Part shown: piece by piece, positions 7,285 through 14,045 of the stretch
How positions within the stretch are numbered: position 1 is the first letter of the stretch
Layout of the letters: each line of letters begins with the position of its first letter
Assembly: GCA_902761575.1 (NCBI GenBank)
Contig: CACWKU010000006.1
Location: 1-39,249 of the forward strand
DNA from: an uncultured bacterium
Lineage (GTDB): Bacteria; Verrucomicrobiota; Kiritimatiellia; RFP12; UBA3636
Length of the DNA: 39,249 nucleotides
Reading direction: 5' to 3'
Notes under the pieces: model-generated
What the model saw: the letters and a program-made list of their open reading frames with translations, nothing else
The model's database searches: none
Told to the model about the DNA's origin: nothing
Position numbers and translations under genes: made by a program

Positions 7285-8619
7285 ATGCCCGGTTCCGACC
7301 TCGCGCCCCGGCGGCCGCTGTGCGTGCTCGTCGTTCACGAACGCTACCGCGTCCGCGGCGGCGAGGACGGCGTCTTCGAGACGGAGTGCAGTCTGCTCGA
7401 GAAGGCCGGGCACAAGGTCGTCCGCTACGAGAAGGACAACCACGACATCCCCGACCGCGGCGGCCGCATCGGACTCGCGCTCCGTACCATCTGGAATCCG
7501 CGAACCTACCGCGAGATACGATCGATCATTCGCGAGGAGAAGCCGGACGTCGTCCACTGCCACAACACGTTTCCGCTGATCTCGCCGTCGGTCTACTGGG
7601 CGGCCGCGCGCGAGGGCGTGCCCGTCGTGCAGACTCTCCACAACTACCGCCTCGCGTGCCTGAACGGCTATCTCTTCCGCGAGGGCCATGTCTGCGAGGA
7701 CTGTCTCGGCCGCACGCCGTGGCGGGGCGTCTGCCGCCGCTGCTACCGCGGCTCGCGCGCGCAGTCGTTCGTCGCCGCCGCGATGCTCCTCGTCCATCGT
7801 CTTCTCGGCACCTGGCGCCGCAAGGTCTCCCGCTATATCGCCCTCACCGACTTCGCGAAAGAGAAGTTCGTGGAGGCCGGTCTGCCGGCACGCAAGATAT
7901 CCGTGAAGCCCAACGCCTTCGCCGCCGCCGGCGGTGAAGGCGCCGGGCTTCCGGCCACTGTTGAAAGGTCCGGCGCTTCGGCGCCGGACCGCCTGCGCGT
8001 CATCTTCCTCGGTAGACTTTCCCCCGAGAAGGGCGTCGACATCCTCCTTCGCGCCTGGGCGATGTTGAACAAGAATGGTAGGGACGCGCCCACGGCGCGT
8101 CCGCTCCAATCGCCGGGCGGGCCGGGGGCGGCAGAGCCGCGCCCCGGCCCCGCCCTAACTTGCGTGATAATTGGCGACGGCCCCGAGCGCGTCGCGCTCG
8201 AGGGCCTCGCCAACGACCTCGGCATCTCCTCCTCCGTCCGCTTCCTCGGCGCGCTCCCGCGCGAAGAAGCGCTCCGCGAGCTTGCCGGCGCGGACTTGCT
8301 CGTCTTCCCGTCGCTGTGGTACGAGCAGTTCGCCATCACGCCGCTCGAGGCGATGGCGCTCGGCGTCCCGGTCCTCGTTTCCGATGTCGCCCGCGGGGCG
8401 ACGATCGTCGAGGATGGCGTCACCGGCCGTTTCTTCCCTGCCGGCGATTTCGCCGCGCTCGGCGCCTCGCTCCGCGCAATCCTCTCCGATCCCGTCTCGC
8501 TCCGCCGGATGGGCGACGCCGCCCGCGCCGCGTTCGAGGCCTCCGACTGCGCGCCCTCTCGCAACCTTGCGCGACTGCTGGAGGTCTATGCGTCGGCGCG
8601 TTCCGCGCACGACGCGTAG
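7285..8619 (+). CDS. GT4-family glycosyltransferase with two hairpin-coding inserts
   Basis: This is a 444-residue GT-B glycosyltransferase. The N-terminal domain contains the glycine-rich VRGGEDGVFETE loop and HCHNTFPLISPS; the C-terminal domain contains VIFLGRLSPEKGVDILLRAW, VIIGDGPER and FAITPLEAMALGVPVLVS (the E-x7-E donor-binding region). A Cys cluster at about 133-153 (CEDCLGRTPWRGVCRRC) is characteristic of some capsule GT4 enzymes. Two stretches do not belong to the fold: residues about 226-236 at the interdomain linker, and about 265-291 between the first C-terminal helix and VIIGDGPE. Both are rich in Pro/Ala/Gly/Arg and are encoded by inverted-repeat DNA, yet the frame is intact. 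The enzyme may still fold, since both sit at loops. Confidence 0.9.
   Translation: MPGSDLAPRRPLCVLVVHERYRVRGGEDGVFETECSLLEKAGHKVVRYEKDNHDIPDRGGRIGLALRTIWNPRTYREIRSIIREEKPDVVHCHNTFPLISPSVYWAAAREGVPVVQTLHNYRLACLNGYLFREGHVCEDCLGRTPWRGVCRRCYRGSRAQSFVAAAMLLVHRLLGTWRRKVSRYIALTDFAKEKFVEAGLPARKISVKPNAFAAAGGEGAGLPATVERSGASAPDRLRVIFLGRLSPEKGVDILLRAWAMLNKNGRDAPTARPLQSPGGPGAAEPRPGPALTCVIIGDGPERVALEGLANDLGISSSVRFLGALPREEALRELAGADLLVFPSLWYEQFAITPLEAMALGVPVLVSDVARGATIVEDGVTGRFFPAGDFAALGASLRAILSDPVSLRRMGDAARAAFEASDCAPSRNLARLLEVYASARSAHDA
7967..7990. repeat. Perfect 10-bp hairpin with TTCG loop inside GT4 gene
   Basis: The arms GGTCCGGCGC (7967-7976) and GCGCCGGACC (7981-7990) are exact reverse complements around TTCG (7977-7980), closed by C-G, the hyperstable UUCG tetraloop in RNA. 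It encodes part of the linker between the two GT-B domains. Such a structure in the middle of a gene is more typical of a mobile palindromic element or terminator-like stem than of a coding constraint. Confidence 0.85.
8082..8155. repeat. Tandem hairpins forming an in-frame insert in GT4 gene
   Basis: The first stem is GGACGCGCC (8082-8090), loop CAC, GGCGCGTCC (8094-8102), an exact 9-bp match. The second is an imperfect, very GC-rich inverted repeat from 8115 to 8155 around the loop AGA, with arms starting GGGCGGGCCGGGG and ending CCCCGGCCCCGCCC. Together they encode about 26 extra residues before the conserved VIIGDGPER block. Confidence 0.75.
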
Positions 8620-8630
8620 ACCGCGACCGG

Positions 8631-8659
8631 TTGCCACGGATTGCCGAGTCTGCTAGAAT
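8631..8659 (+). promoter_or_regulatory. Strong sigma70-type promoter for superoxide reductase, predicted leaderless
   Basis: The -35 TTGCCA (8631-8636), a 17-nt spacer and the -10 TAGAAT (8654-8659) preceded by TGC (extended -10). The ATG is at 8668, 8 nt after the -10, so the transcript is expected to start at or within a base or two of the ATG and carry no Shine-Dalgarno sequence. Confidence 0.6.
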
Positions 8660-8667
8660 CGCGCGCC

Positions 8668-9063
8668 ATGAACGCACCCCTCTCCTCCACCGTCAAGACC
8701 GCCGACTGGAAGGCGGAAAAGCACGTCCCCGCCATCGCCGCGCCGGCGGCCGCGAAGGCGAACGAACCGTTCGACGTCGAGATCGACGTCGGCCGGGAGA
8801 TCCCGCACCCGAACACGGCGCAGCACCACATCGTCTGGATCGCGCTGCACTTCGTGCCGGAGGGTTCGAACACGTCGATCGAGCTCGGCCGCGCGGACTT
8901 CTCCGCGCACGGCGCCTCGCTCTCCGACGCGCCCGGCCCCGCCGCCACCGCACCCTCCGCGCGCTTCCGCGTGTCCCTCGCCGTCTCTGGCACCCTCCAC
9001 GCCACCGCCTACTGCAACCTCCACGGCCTGTGGACCTCCTCGGCGCCGATCATGGTGGAGTAG
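8668..9063 (+). CDS. Superoxide reductase (neelaredoxin-type)
   Basis: This is a 131-residue 1Fe superoxide reductase, which reduces superoxide to peroxide without releasing oxygen and is used mainly by anaerobes and microaerophiles. The iron-site residues expected in the family are present: E17-K18-H19 in EKHVPAI, H47 in EIPHPNTAQHH, H53, and the C-terminal C116-N-L-H119. There is no N-terminal rubredoxin-like desulforedoxin domain (no CxxC), so it is the one-iron class. It stands alone with its own promoter and apparently needs no 5' leader. The downstream gap to 9225 holds a weak hairpin (9086-9103) and the direct repeats of the next gene. Confidence 0.93.
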   Translation: MNAPLSSTVKTADWKAEKHVPAIAAPAAAKANEPFDVEIDVGREIPHPNTAQHHIVWIALHFVPEGSNTSIELGRADFSAHGASLSDAPGPAATAPSARFRVSLAVSGTLHATAYCNLHGLWTSSAPIMVE

Positions 9064-9107
9064 GCACGCACGTCCGTCCATGACCGCGATTGCTTCGCAA
9101 CGCCATC

Positions 9108-9182
9108 TTGCCTAACGGAAGATCGCCAAATTACCTAACAGAATCTCGCCAAATTACCTAACAGAATCTCGCCAAATTACCG
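9108..9182 (+). repeat. 23-bp direct repeats upstream of the AAA ATPase
   Basis: Two identical 23-bp units (9123-9145 and 9146-9168), each containing TCGCCAAATTACCTAACAGA, are flanked by a diverged partial unit on the left (9108-9122, TTGCCTAACGGAAGA) and a partial unit on the right (9169-9182, TCGCCAAATTACCG). The array is AT-rich in a GC-rich genome, has no spacers, and stops 7 nt before the -35 of the ATPase gene. This is the position of an iteron-like operator or a site recognised by the ATPase or a partner. Confidence 0.85.
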
Positions 9183-9188
9183 AATGGC

Positions 9189-9217
9189 TTGACAAATCCA
9201 AGGAAATTCGCGAGAAT
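9189..9217 (+). promoter_or_regulatory. Promoter of the AAA ATPase, predicted leaderless with GTG start
   Basis: A perfect -35 TTGACA (9189-9194), a 17-nt spacer and the -10 GAGAAT (9212-9217, 4 of 6). The GTG start codon at 9226 is 8 nt downstream, so the mRNA would start close to the initiation codon. The direct repeats lie immediately upstream. Confidence 0.5.
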
Positions 9218-9225
9218 CAACGGGC

Positions 9226-10527
9226 GTGAAAGCGGAACCCTACAGAAAACGCGTCGCGGATGTTCTTCTTGCGGAGAAGTTGTCCTACATGGGCGCCGTT
9301 CTCGTGCAGGGACCGAAATGGTGCGGCAAGACGACGACGGCCCGGCAAATCGCGAAAAGCGAGGTCTGTTTCGGTGATCCGCGCAAGGGAAGGACCGACC
9401 GGATCTTGGCGGAGACCCGTCCCGACAAGGTGTTGGAGGGCGCTTCGCCCCGTCTTCTGGACGAGTGGCAGGAAGTGCCGCTTCTCTGGGACGCCGTCCG
9501 GTTCGCCGTCGACGAAGGCGGGCGGGGCCTGTTCATCCTGACGGGCAGCGCCGTTCCGCCGGCGGTGGACGAGGAGGACGAAAAGAACCGGACCCTTCGC
9601 CATACGGGAACGGGCCGCATCGCCCGTCTGTCCATGCGCCCTATGAGCCTTTGGGAGAGCGGCGAGTCCACGGGGTCGGTCTCCATCGCCGATCTGTTCG
9701 CCGGCGAAGATCCGACCGGTGCGAAGAACGAACGGCATCTCGAGGACATCTGCGAGCTCCTGTGCCGAGGAGGATGGCCGGGCGCGCTCGGCTTGACCGG
9801 GCGCGCCGCGCGCGGTCCGGCGAAGGAGTATTTCGCGGCGATCTGCGACAGCGACGTTTCGCGTGTCGACGGCACCCTCCGCGATCCAGGCCGGGTCCGG
9901 CGCCTGATGCGTAGCCTGGCCCGGCTCCAGGGAACCCAGTCGTCCGCGGCCGCCATCCGCGACGACATGAAGGCCAACGACGTCGACACCCTGACGGAGG
10001 ACACCGTCTACGCCTACCTGAAGGCGCTGCGGAGGATCTTCGCGACGGACGACCTCGAGGCCTGGTGCCCGAACCTGCGCTGCAAGACGCCGATCCGGAC
10101 GACGGACACGCGGTACTTTTCCGATCCTTCGATCGCCGCGGCCGCGCTCGGCGTGGGTCCGGCCGACCTCATGAACGACATGCCGACCTTCGGACTGTTC
10201 TTCGAGACCATGGCCGTTCGCGACCTGCGGACCTGCGCCGATGCGCTCGGCGGGACGCTGTGCCACTACCACGACAAGAGTGGCCTGGAGTGCGACGCTG
10301 TCCTGCGTCTCGAGAACGGCTCCTACGGTCTGGTCGAAGTCAAGACGGGCGGCGACGCCCTGATCGCCAAGGGCGTCGCCTCTCTCTCGGCGCTTGCTTC
10401 GAAGATCGACACGACCCGGATGCCGCCTCCGTCCTTCCGCATGATCGTCGTCGCCGAAGGCGACATTGCCTACCGCCGTCCCGAGGACGGCATCCTCGTC
10501 TGTCCCCTCTCGACCCTCCGCCCGTGA
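9226..10527 (+). CDS. AAA-family ATPase with DUF4143-type C-terminus
   Basis: This is a 433-residue protein of the widespread AAA_14/DUF4143 group. Walker A is GPKWCGKT at 29-36, Walker B is RLLDEW with D79-E80, sensor-like FILTGSA follows, and then [19 protein letters not shown] text (here [14 protein letters not shown]). The C-terminal part contains a PD-(D/E)xK-like triad, D357 (in LECDAV) with E371-V-K373, suggesting a nuclease-like fold. The function of the family is unsettled; multicopy, transferable behaviour and defence or toxin-like roles have been proposed. The gene looks intact. The GTG start fits the promoter 8 nt upstream. The 23-bp repeat array upstream suggests autoregulation. 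The last bases (GTGA) overlap a 30-codon frame leading to the next gene. Confidence 0.88.
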   Translation: MKAEPYRKRVADVLLAEKLSYMGAVLVQGPKWCGKTTTARQIAKSEVCFGDPRKGRTDRILAETRPDKVLEGASPRLLDEWQEVPLLWDAVRFAVDEGGRGLFILTGSAVPPAVDEEDEKNRTLRHTGTGRIARLSMRPMSLWESGESTGSVSIADLFAGEDPTGAKNERHLEDICELLCRGGWPGALGLTGRAARGPAKEYFAAICDSDVSRVDGTLRDPGRVRRLMRSLARLQGTQSSAAAIRDDMKANDVDTLTEDTVYAYLKALRRIFATDDLEAWCPNLRCKTPIRTTDTRYFSDPSIAAAALGVGPADLMNDMPTFGLFFETMAVRDLRTCADALGGTLCHYHDKSGLECDAVLRLENGSYGLVEVKTGGDALIAKGVASLSALASKIDTTRMPPPSFRMIVVAEGDIAYRRPEDGILVCPLSTLRP

Positions 10528-10616
10528 AATTCTCGTTCGTCACCCTCTCGCGTCCTCGCAGCGCGCCGGCTTTCGCCGACGCGCGCATCGGACGTATGCT
10601 CTTTCGATCCAGATGA
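10524..10616 (+). other. Possible 30-codon mini-ORF bridging ATPase and GT2-LicD genes
   Basis: The frame GTG 10524 to TGA 10616 overlaps the ATPase stop (GTGA) and the next start codon (ATGA). It would encode [10 protein letters not shown] and then 20 further residues. The first codons resemble the start of the next gene (MKFSIVTPN; about 16 of 21 bases are the same), so it may be a decayed duplicate of that gene's 5' end rather than an expressed peptide. An imperfect GC hairpin lies within it (about 10561-10586), and a weak -10-like TATGCT is at 10595-10600. Confidence 0.3.
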
Positions 10617-12364
10617 AGTTCTCGATTGTCACGCCGAACTACAACTACGGACGCTTCTTGAAGAAAAACCTTCAGAGCGTTCTAGCTCAAGTTGAATCCG
10701 GACTTGATCGGTCAGGCGCGAGCTCTTCGAGCGAGCATACAAACGATGCGGGTCGCGCGGAGTGCGACCCGAGGAGTTTTCGTGTCGAGCACATCGTCAT
10801 CGACGGCTGCTCGACCGACGATTCCGTTTCCATCCTGAAGGACTGGGCCGCCTTCGCGGCGGCGCAGCCGGCCGCGAAGGACGGCCGCTACGCCTTCTCC
10901 TACGTTTCGGAGCCCGACGACGGCCAGACCGACGCGATCAACAAGGGTCTCCGCCGAGCGACGGGCGTCGTCGTCGCCTGGCTCAATGCCGACGAATACT
11001 ACCTCCCCGGCAAGCTCGCCCTTGTCGCCGCCGCCTTCGCCAAGCATCCCTCCGTCGACTTCCTCTACGGCGAACCGCTCTTCGTCGACAAGGACGGCAA
11101 CCCCATCCGCATCCGCCGCGCGCACCGCTTCTCGAAGTTCGTCCTCTACGGCTGCTGCTGCTATATCGCCTCCTGCGCCTCCTTCTGGCGCCGGCGCGTC
11201 CTCGACGACGGACACTACCTCGACCCGTCCTACAAGGTCATCATGGACGGCGAATACTACTGCCGCCTCGCCAAGGCCGGCTACCGCTTCCGCTTCCTCC
11301 CCGCCACCGTCGCCGCGTTCACCTGGCACGATTCGAACGTGTCGAAAACTTTCGCCGAACGGGGGCGGGAAGAATGGCTCCGGATTCGTCGATGTTTTGT
11401 GGGTTTGCGTTTTTCTTCGAGGTTCGAATGGCGTGCATATCGGTTTCTTTCCTTTTTCGGTCTGCAATGGCGCCGTTTGCTGGTAGTCGGGCGAATGCTC
11501 CGTTGTCCATGGAATCGAAACGACGTCCATCGGCCAATCCACGGCATGAAAGAAATCACCGACAACCGGGAGCTGCAGCGGATTGAACTCGGCATTCTGG
11601 AATCCGTCCATTCGTTTTGCTCGAAAAACGGAATCCGGTATTTTCTCAGCGGAGGAACCCTGTTGGGCGCCGTCCGTCACGGAGGGTTCATTCCCTGGGA
11701 CGACGACGTGGACATCATGATGCCTCGACCGGATTACGAACGGTTTTGCAATACGTTTTCCGCGCCGTTTTATTCGGTTCACACGTTCCGGAACGATCCG
11801 GCGTACTTTTTTCCGTTTGCCAAGGTTCACGACGACCGGACGATTCTTGTCGAAGACCGGGACCCGCACGGAAAGCATGCCGTCTGCATCGACGTTTTTC
11901 CCCTTGACGGCGTTTCGGACAACGGTCCCGCCCCCCGCCGGCTTCTCGGGAAACAGCGCTTGTTCTATTCCTTCTTTTCCGTTCTTCGGGCTCCGCCTCT
12001 TTTCCGGAAGCGACCATGGCGTCGGCAACTGGCGCTTTGGGCGGGCCTTCCGCTTCGTTTGATTCCGAGACGGTTGCGTGCGGCCGCGGTTCGGCGGACA
12101 TTGTTCTGGTTGGACCGTTCAGTCTCCCGGCAGGAATTCGGGAAATCGCCGTATGCCTGCGTTTTGGTCTGGGGAGGAACACTCGTGGAACTCTGCCCCC
12201 GTTCCGTTTACGATTCGGCGGTTCCAATCCGGTTCGAGAACGACGAATTCTTCGCGATGTCGGAATGGAAAGCGTATCTTGAATCGCATTACGGCGATTA
12301 CATGACTCCTCCTCCGCCCGGGAAACGCGCGACCCACCATGGTTTTCGCGCTTGGTGGAAGTGA
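10613..12364 (+). CDS. GT2 glycosyltransferase fused to LicD-family phosphotransferase
   Basis: This is a single 583-codon frame. Residues 1-about 260 are a GT2 (GT-A) glycosyltransferase: [25 protein letters not shown] (D64), and WLNADE (N125-D127-E128, where the family usually has two Asp). Residues about 312-583 are a complete LicD domain: [21 protein letters not shown]362-DDDVD367, MPRPDYERF, ending YGDYM.PPP.KR..HH. LicD enzymes transfer phosphocholine or related phospho-groups from CDP donors to glycans. A typical LicD start, [11 protein letters not shown], occurs at ATG 11546, so a separate LicD product is possible. The GT2 part carries an insert at residues about 27-57 containing hairpin DNA. 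GC and codon bias change at about 11.33 kb, between the domains. Confidence 0.85.
   Translation: MKFSIVTPNYNYGRFLKKNLQSVLAQVESGLDRSGASSSSEHTNDAGRAECDPRSFRVEHIVIDGCSTDDSVSILKDWAAFAAAQPAAKDGRYAFSYVSEPDDGQTDAINKGLRRATGVVVAWLNADEYYLPGKLALVAAAFAKHPSVDFLYGEPLFVDKDGNPIRIRRAHRFSKFVLYGCCCYIASCASFWRRRVLDDGHYLDPSYKVIMDGEYYCRLAKAGYRFRFLPATVAAFTWHDSNVSKTFAERGREEWLRIRRCFVGLRFSSRFEWRAYRFLSFFGLQWRRLLVVGRMLRCPWNRNDVHRPIHGMKEITDNRELQRIELGILESVHSFCSKNGIRYFLSGGTLLGAVRHGGFIPWDDDVDIMMPRPDYERFCNTFSAPFYSVHTFRNDPAYFFPFAKVHDDRTILVEDRDPHGKHAVCIDVFPLDGVSDNGPAPRRLLGKQRLFYSFFSVLRAPPLFRKRPWRRQLALWAGLPLRLIPRRLRAAAVRRTLFWLDRSVSRQEFGKSPYACVLVWGGTLVELCPRSVYDSAVPIRFENDEFFAMSEWKAYLESHYGDYMTPPPPGKRATHHGFRAWWK
10693..10785. repeat. 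In-frame hairpin-bearing insert in GT2 domain
   Basis: GT2 enzymes normally run from SVLAQ within a few residues to the EHIVIDG strand. Here about 30 codons intervene. They contain a perfect 8-bp stem CGGGTCGC (10749-10756), loop GCGGAGT, GCGACCCG (10764-10771), and a smaller GCTC-TTC-GAGC stem (10722-10732). The encoded residues are Ser/Gly/Asp/Arg-rich and predicted to be flexible. Confidence 0.65.
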
Positions 12365-12368
12365 ACAA

Positions 12369-13232
12369 TCAAACGGGACACCCCTGTTTTTCCCACTTTC
12401 TGAAAGCGGACACGTGCACCATCCGGCGGGCGAGGAGGAAAAGCGGCTCCAGCGTTTTCGGCACGGCGAGACCCCGGATCCGCATGGTCGAACCCTGCTT
12501 TCCGAGAATGAGCGGCGCCTCCTTCATGAATCCGAATCGATTGTCTTCGCGGTGTTCTTTCCAGACCTGGAACGCGACATGTTCGAAATGGATTTTGTTG
12601 ACGATCGTTGTCTCGTACTTTCCCTCGAAGTCCGTTTTCCAAACGGAACGGCGGATTGCGATGCATCGCGTGTCCGCCAGCGGTGGTCTTCCGTTTCTCG
12701 ACACGCCTTGCATCGGCATCATCGGGAAGAATTGCATGTGGACGGCGTCCGGCGTTTTGCAGACGTTCCTGAAAACGGTTCGAAGGTTCAGGACGGGATA
12801 CCGTCCGGTCACTTTCACGAAGAGCTCGTCTGCCCCGATTTTTTGGGTTTGTTCAAGCGCGGTGTCGATGGTCAGCATTTCGTTCCACGATTTTCCCATC
12901 TCGGGCCGGAACGGATCGGGAGACAGAGAGATGAACTCGACGCGGTCCGTCAATTCAAACGGAACCAGCAACTTGAACGGAGCGAGATCGGCACCTGAAT
13001 TTTCGCAGAAAACGATACCCTTGCACAGGTCCTGGTTCTTTCCGAAGAAGCGGAGGAAATGACGGAATGAATGAATGTACTGCTTTTCGCGTTCCGATCG
13101 GGAAAACAGACAGCCGACGCCGTTTCTCGCATCGACGGCCGCAGTCAGCAGCAACCACGGACGATTGCCGGGGAGAGACGTGTCTGTCGTTTCGGACGTG
13201 GAGTTCTCGACCGGGACGGAAGCGACGTTCAT
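12369..13232 (-). CDS. Unrecognised protein, possible surface-glycan glycosyltransferase
   Basis: This is a 287-residue soluble protein that I do not recognise with confidence. It begins near WLLLTAAVDARNGVG and carries REKQYIHSFRHFLRFF, the motif IVFCENSGADL, then MLTIDTALEQ and ELFVKVTGRYPVLNL, with a basic C-terminus. The order (ENSG strand, then xKVTGRY) looks like enzymes seen beside capsule loci and would fit a GT-A-like fold, but no donor-binding motif is certain. ATG 13232 is the first usable start downstream of an extended -10 at 13315-13320. It is convergent with the GT2-LicD gene, with a 4-nt gap. Low-GC composition matches the LicD half of that gene, suggesting joint acquisition. 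Confidence 0.6.
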   Translation of the reverse strand: MNVASVPVENSTSETTDTSLPGNRPWLLLTAAVDARNGVGCLFSRSEREKQYIHSFRHFLRFFGKNQDLCKGIVFCENSGADLAPFKLLVPFELTDRVEFISLSPDPFRPEMGKSWNEMLTIDTALEQTQKIGADELFVKVTGRYPVLNLRTVFRNVCKTPDAVHMQFFPMMPMQGVSRNGRPPLADTRCIAIRRSVWKTDFEGKYETTIVNKIHFEHVAFQVWKEHREDNRFGFMKEAPLILGKQGSTMRIRGLAVPKTLEPLFLLARRMVHVSAFRKWEKQGCPV

Positions 13233-13314
13233 GGAAGAAATGGATGTTGAGTACGTGACATCGGTCGAAGGGAATTGGTGTGCGCGGTTGACCAGTTCTC
13301 GCGTGCGGAGGAAG

Positions 13315-13343
13315 ATTCTAGCACATCCGAATTGAAGGAACAA
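13315..13343 (-). promoter_or_regulatory. Extended -10 promoter for the unrecognised minus-strand gene
   Basis: On the minus strand TGC precedes TAGAAT (13315-13320), with TTGTTC (13338-13343) 17 nt upstream as a weak -35. It faces away from the promoter of the acyltransferase gene at 13393-13421. Confidence 0.45.
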
Positions 13344-13366
13344 CCGGCAGTGGATTGGTTTGCCGT

Positions 13367-13392
13367 CCGCCGTCGCGCATGCGCGACGGCGG
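13367..13392. repeat. 26-bp perfect palindrome between divergent promoters
   Basis: The sequence CCGCCGTCGCGC-AT-GCGCGACGGCGG is a perfect palindrome of 26 bases. It lies between the -35 boxes of two divergent promoters and directly abuts the -35 of the plus-strand one (13393). It could be an operator for a dimeric regulator or a REP-like element. No T-tract follows on either strand, so it is not an obvious terminator. Confidence 0.8.
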
Positions 13393-13421
13393 TTGCGCCG
13401 GGTTTCCGCTTGTGCTAGAAT
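13393..13421 (+). promoter_or_regulatory. Extended -10 promoter for the acyltransferase/Wzy/GT operon
   Basis: The -35-like TTGCGC (13393-13398), a 17-nt spacer and the -10 TAGAAT (13416-13421) with the upstream TG of an extended -10 (13413-13414). The ATG at 13441 leaves a leader of about 12 nt. The four plus-strand genes downstream overlap or nearly touch. Confidence 0.5.
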
Positions 13422-13440
13422 CCGCCGTGTTTCCGCCCCC

Positions 13441-14043
13441 ATGTTCCGCAAGGCCTTCAAAGTCGCCAAAGCCGTCTGCCGTTCGTGCCGCTTCGCGTGC
13501 TCGACGTGGCACGTGCGCCTGCTCTTCCGGCTCAACGGAATCCGGTTCGGAAAGGGTCTTCGCGCCGTCGGCGTTCCGGCCGTCAACGTCTCGCTCGGCG
13601 GTCGCGCCGAAATCGGCGAACGGTTCACGATCCGGACGGGGCTCCATGACACGGAAGTCGGTTTCGCCGGCAGCCGGATTCGCGTCGGACCGAAAGGCGT
13701 TCTGCGGATCGGCAATCGCGTCGGGATGTCCAACGCGACCGTTGTCTGCGAGGAGTCCGTCGAAATCGGGGACGACGTGCTGCTTGGCGGCGGCGTCCAG
13801 GTCTTCGACACGAACTTCCATTCGACCGCCGCCGCCGTCCGCGCTTCCGGTTGCGAGACCCGCGCCGACGTCCGGACCGCTCCGGTCCGCATCGGTTCGC
13901 GCGTTTTCGTCGGCGCGAACGCTTTGATCTGCAAAGGCGCGAGGATCGGCGACGAAGCCGTCGTCGCCGCCGGTTCGGTCGTGGTCTGCGACGTTCCCGC
14001 CGGCGAAACCTGGGGCGGCAATCCGGCACGGAGGATCAAGTAG
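13441..14043 (+). CDS. Left-handed beta-helix (hexapeptide) O-acyltransferase
   Basis: This is a 200-residue protein of the trimeric LbH acyltransferase family (WbbJ/maltose-acetyltransferase-like), which transfers acetyl or another acyl group from acyl-CoA to a sugar. Hexapeptide repeats are visible from about residue 55: VGPKGVLRIGNRVGMSNA, VEIGDDVLLGGGVQVFD, then PVRIGSRVFVGANALICKGARIGDEAVVAAGSVV, ending in DVPAGETWGGNPARRIK. The catalytic His lies in FDTNFHS. The start at ATG 13441 follows a promoter 20 nt upstream. The next gene starts 2 nt after the stop. It probably decorates the glycan made by the neighbouring enzymes. Confidence 0.9.
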   Translation: MFRKAFKVAKAVCRSCRFACSTWHVRLLFRLNGIRFGKGLRAVGVPAVNVSLGGRAEIGERFTIRTGLHDTEVGFAGSRIRVGPKGVLRIGNRVGMSNATVVCEESVEIGDDVLLGGGVQVFDTNFHSTAAAVRASGCETRADVRTAPVRIGSRVFVGANALICKGARIGDEAVVAAGSVVVCDVPAGETWGGNPARRIK

Positions 14044-14045
14044 CC

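Noticed and set aside
8073..8157. Frameshift in the GT4 gene
   Set aside because: The frame continues correctly into VIIGDGPER after the insert, so it is an in-frame insertion and not a shift.
9086..9103. Terminator of the superoxide reductase gene
   Set aside because: The stem is only about 7 bp with a bulge and no T-run; too weak to list as a feature.
9108..9182. CRISPR array
   Set aside because: The 23-bp units are directly adjacent with no spacers, and no cas genes are nearby.
11546..12364. LicD annotated as a separate gene
   Set aside because: No stop codon separates it from the GT2 part; the internal ATG is recorded as an alternative start instead.
13367..13392. Rho-independent terminator
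   Set aside because: There is no T-run on either strand, and the palindrome lies upstream of both genes rather than at a gene end.
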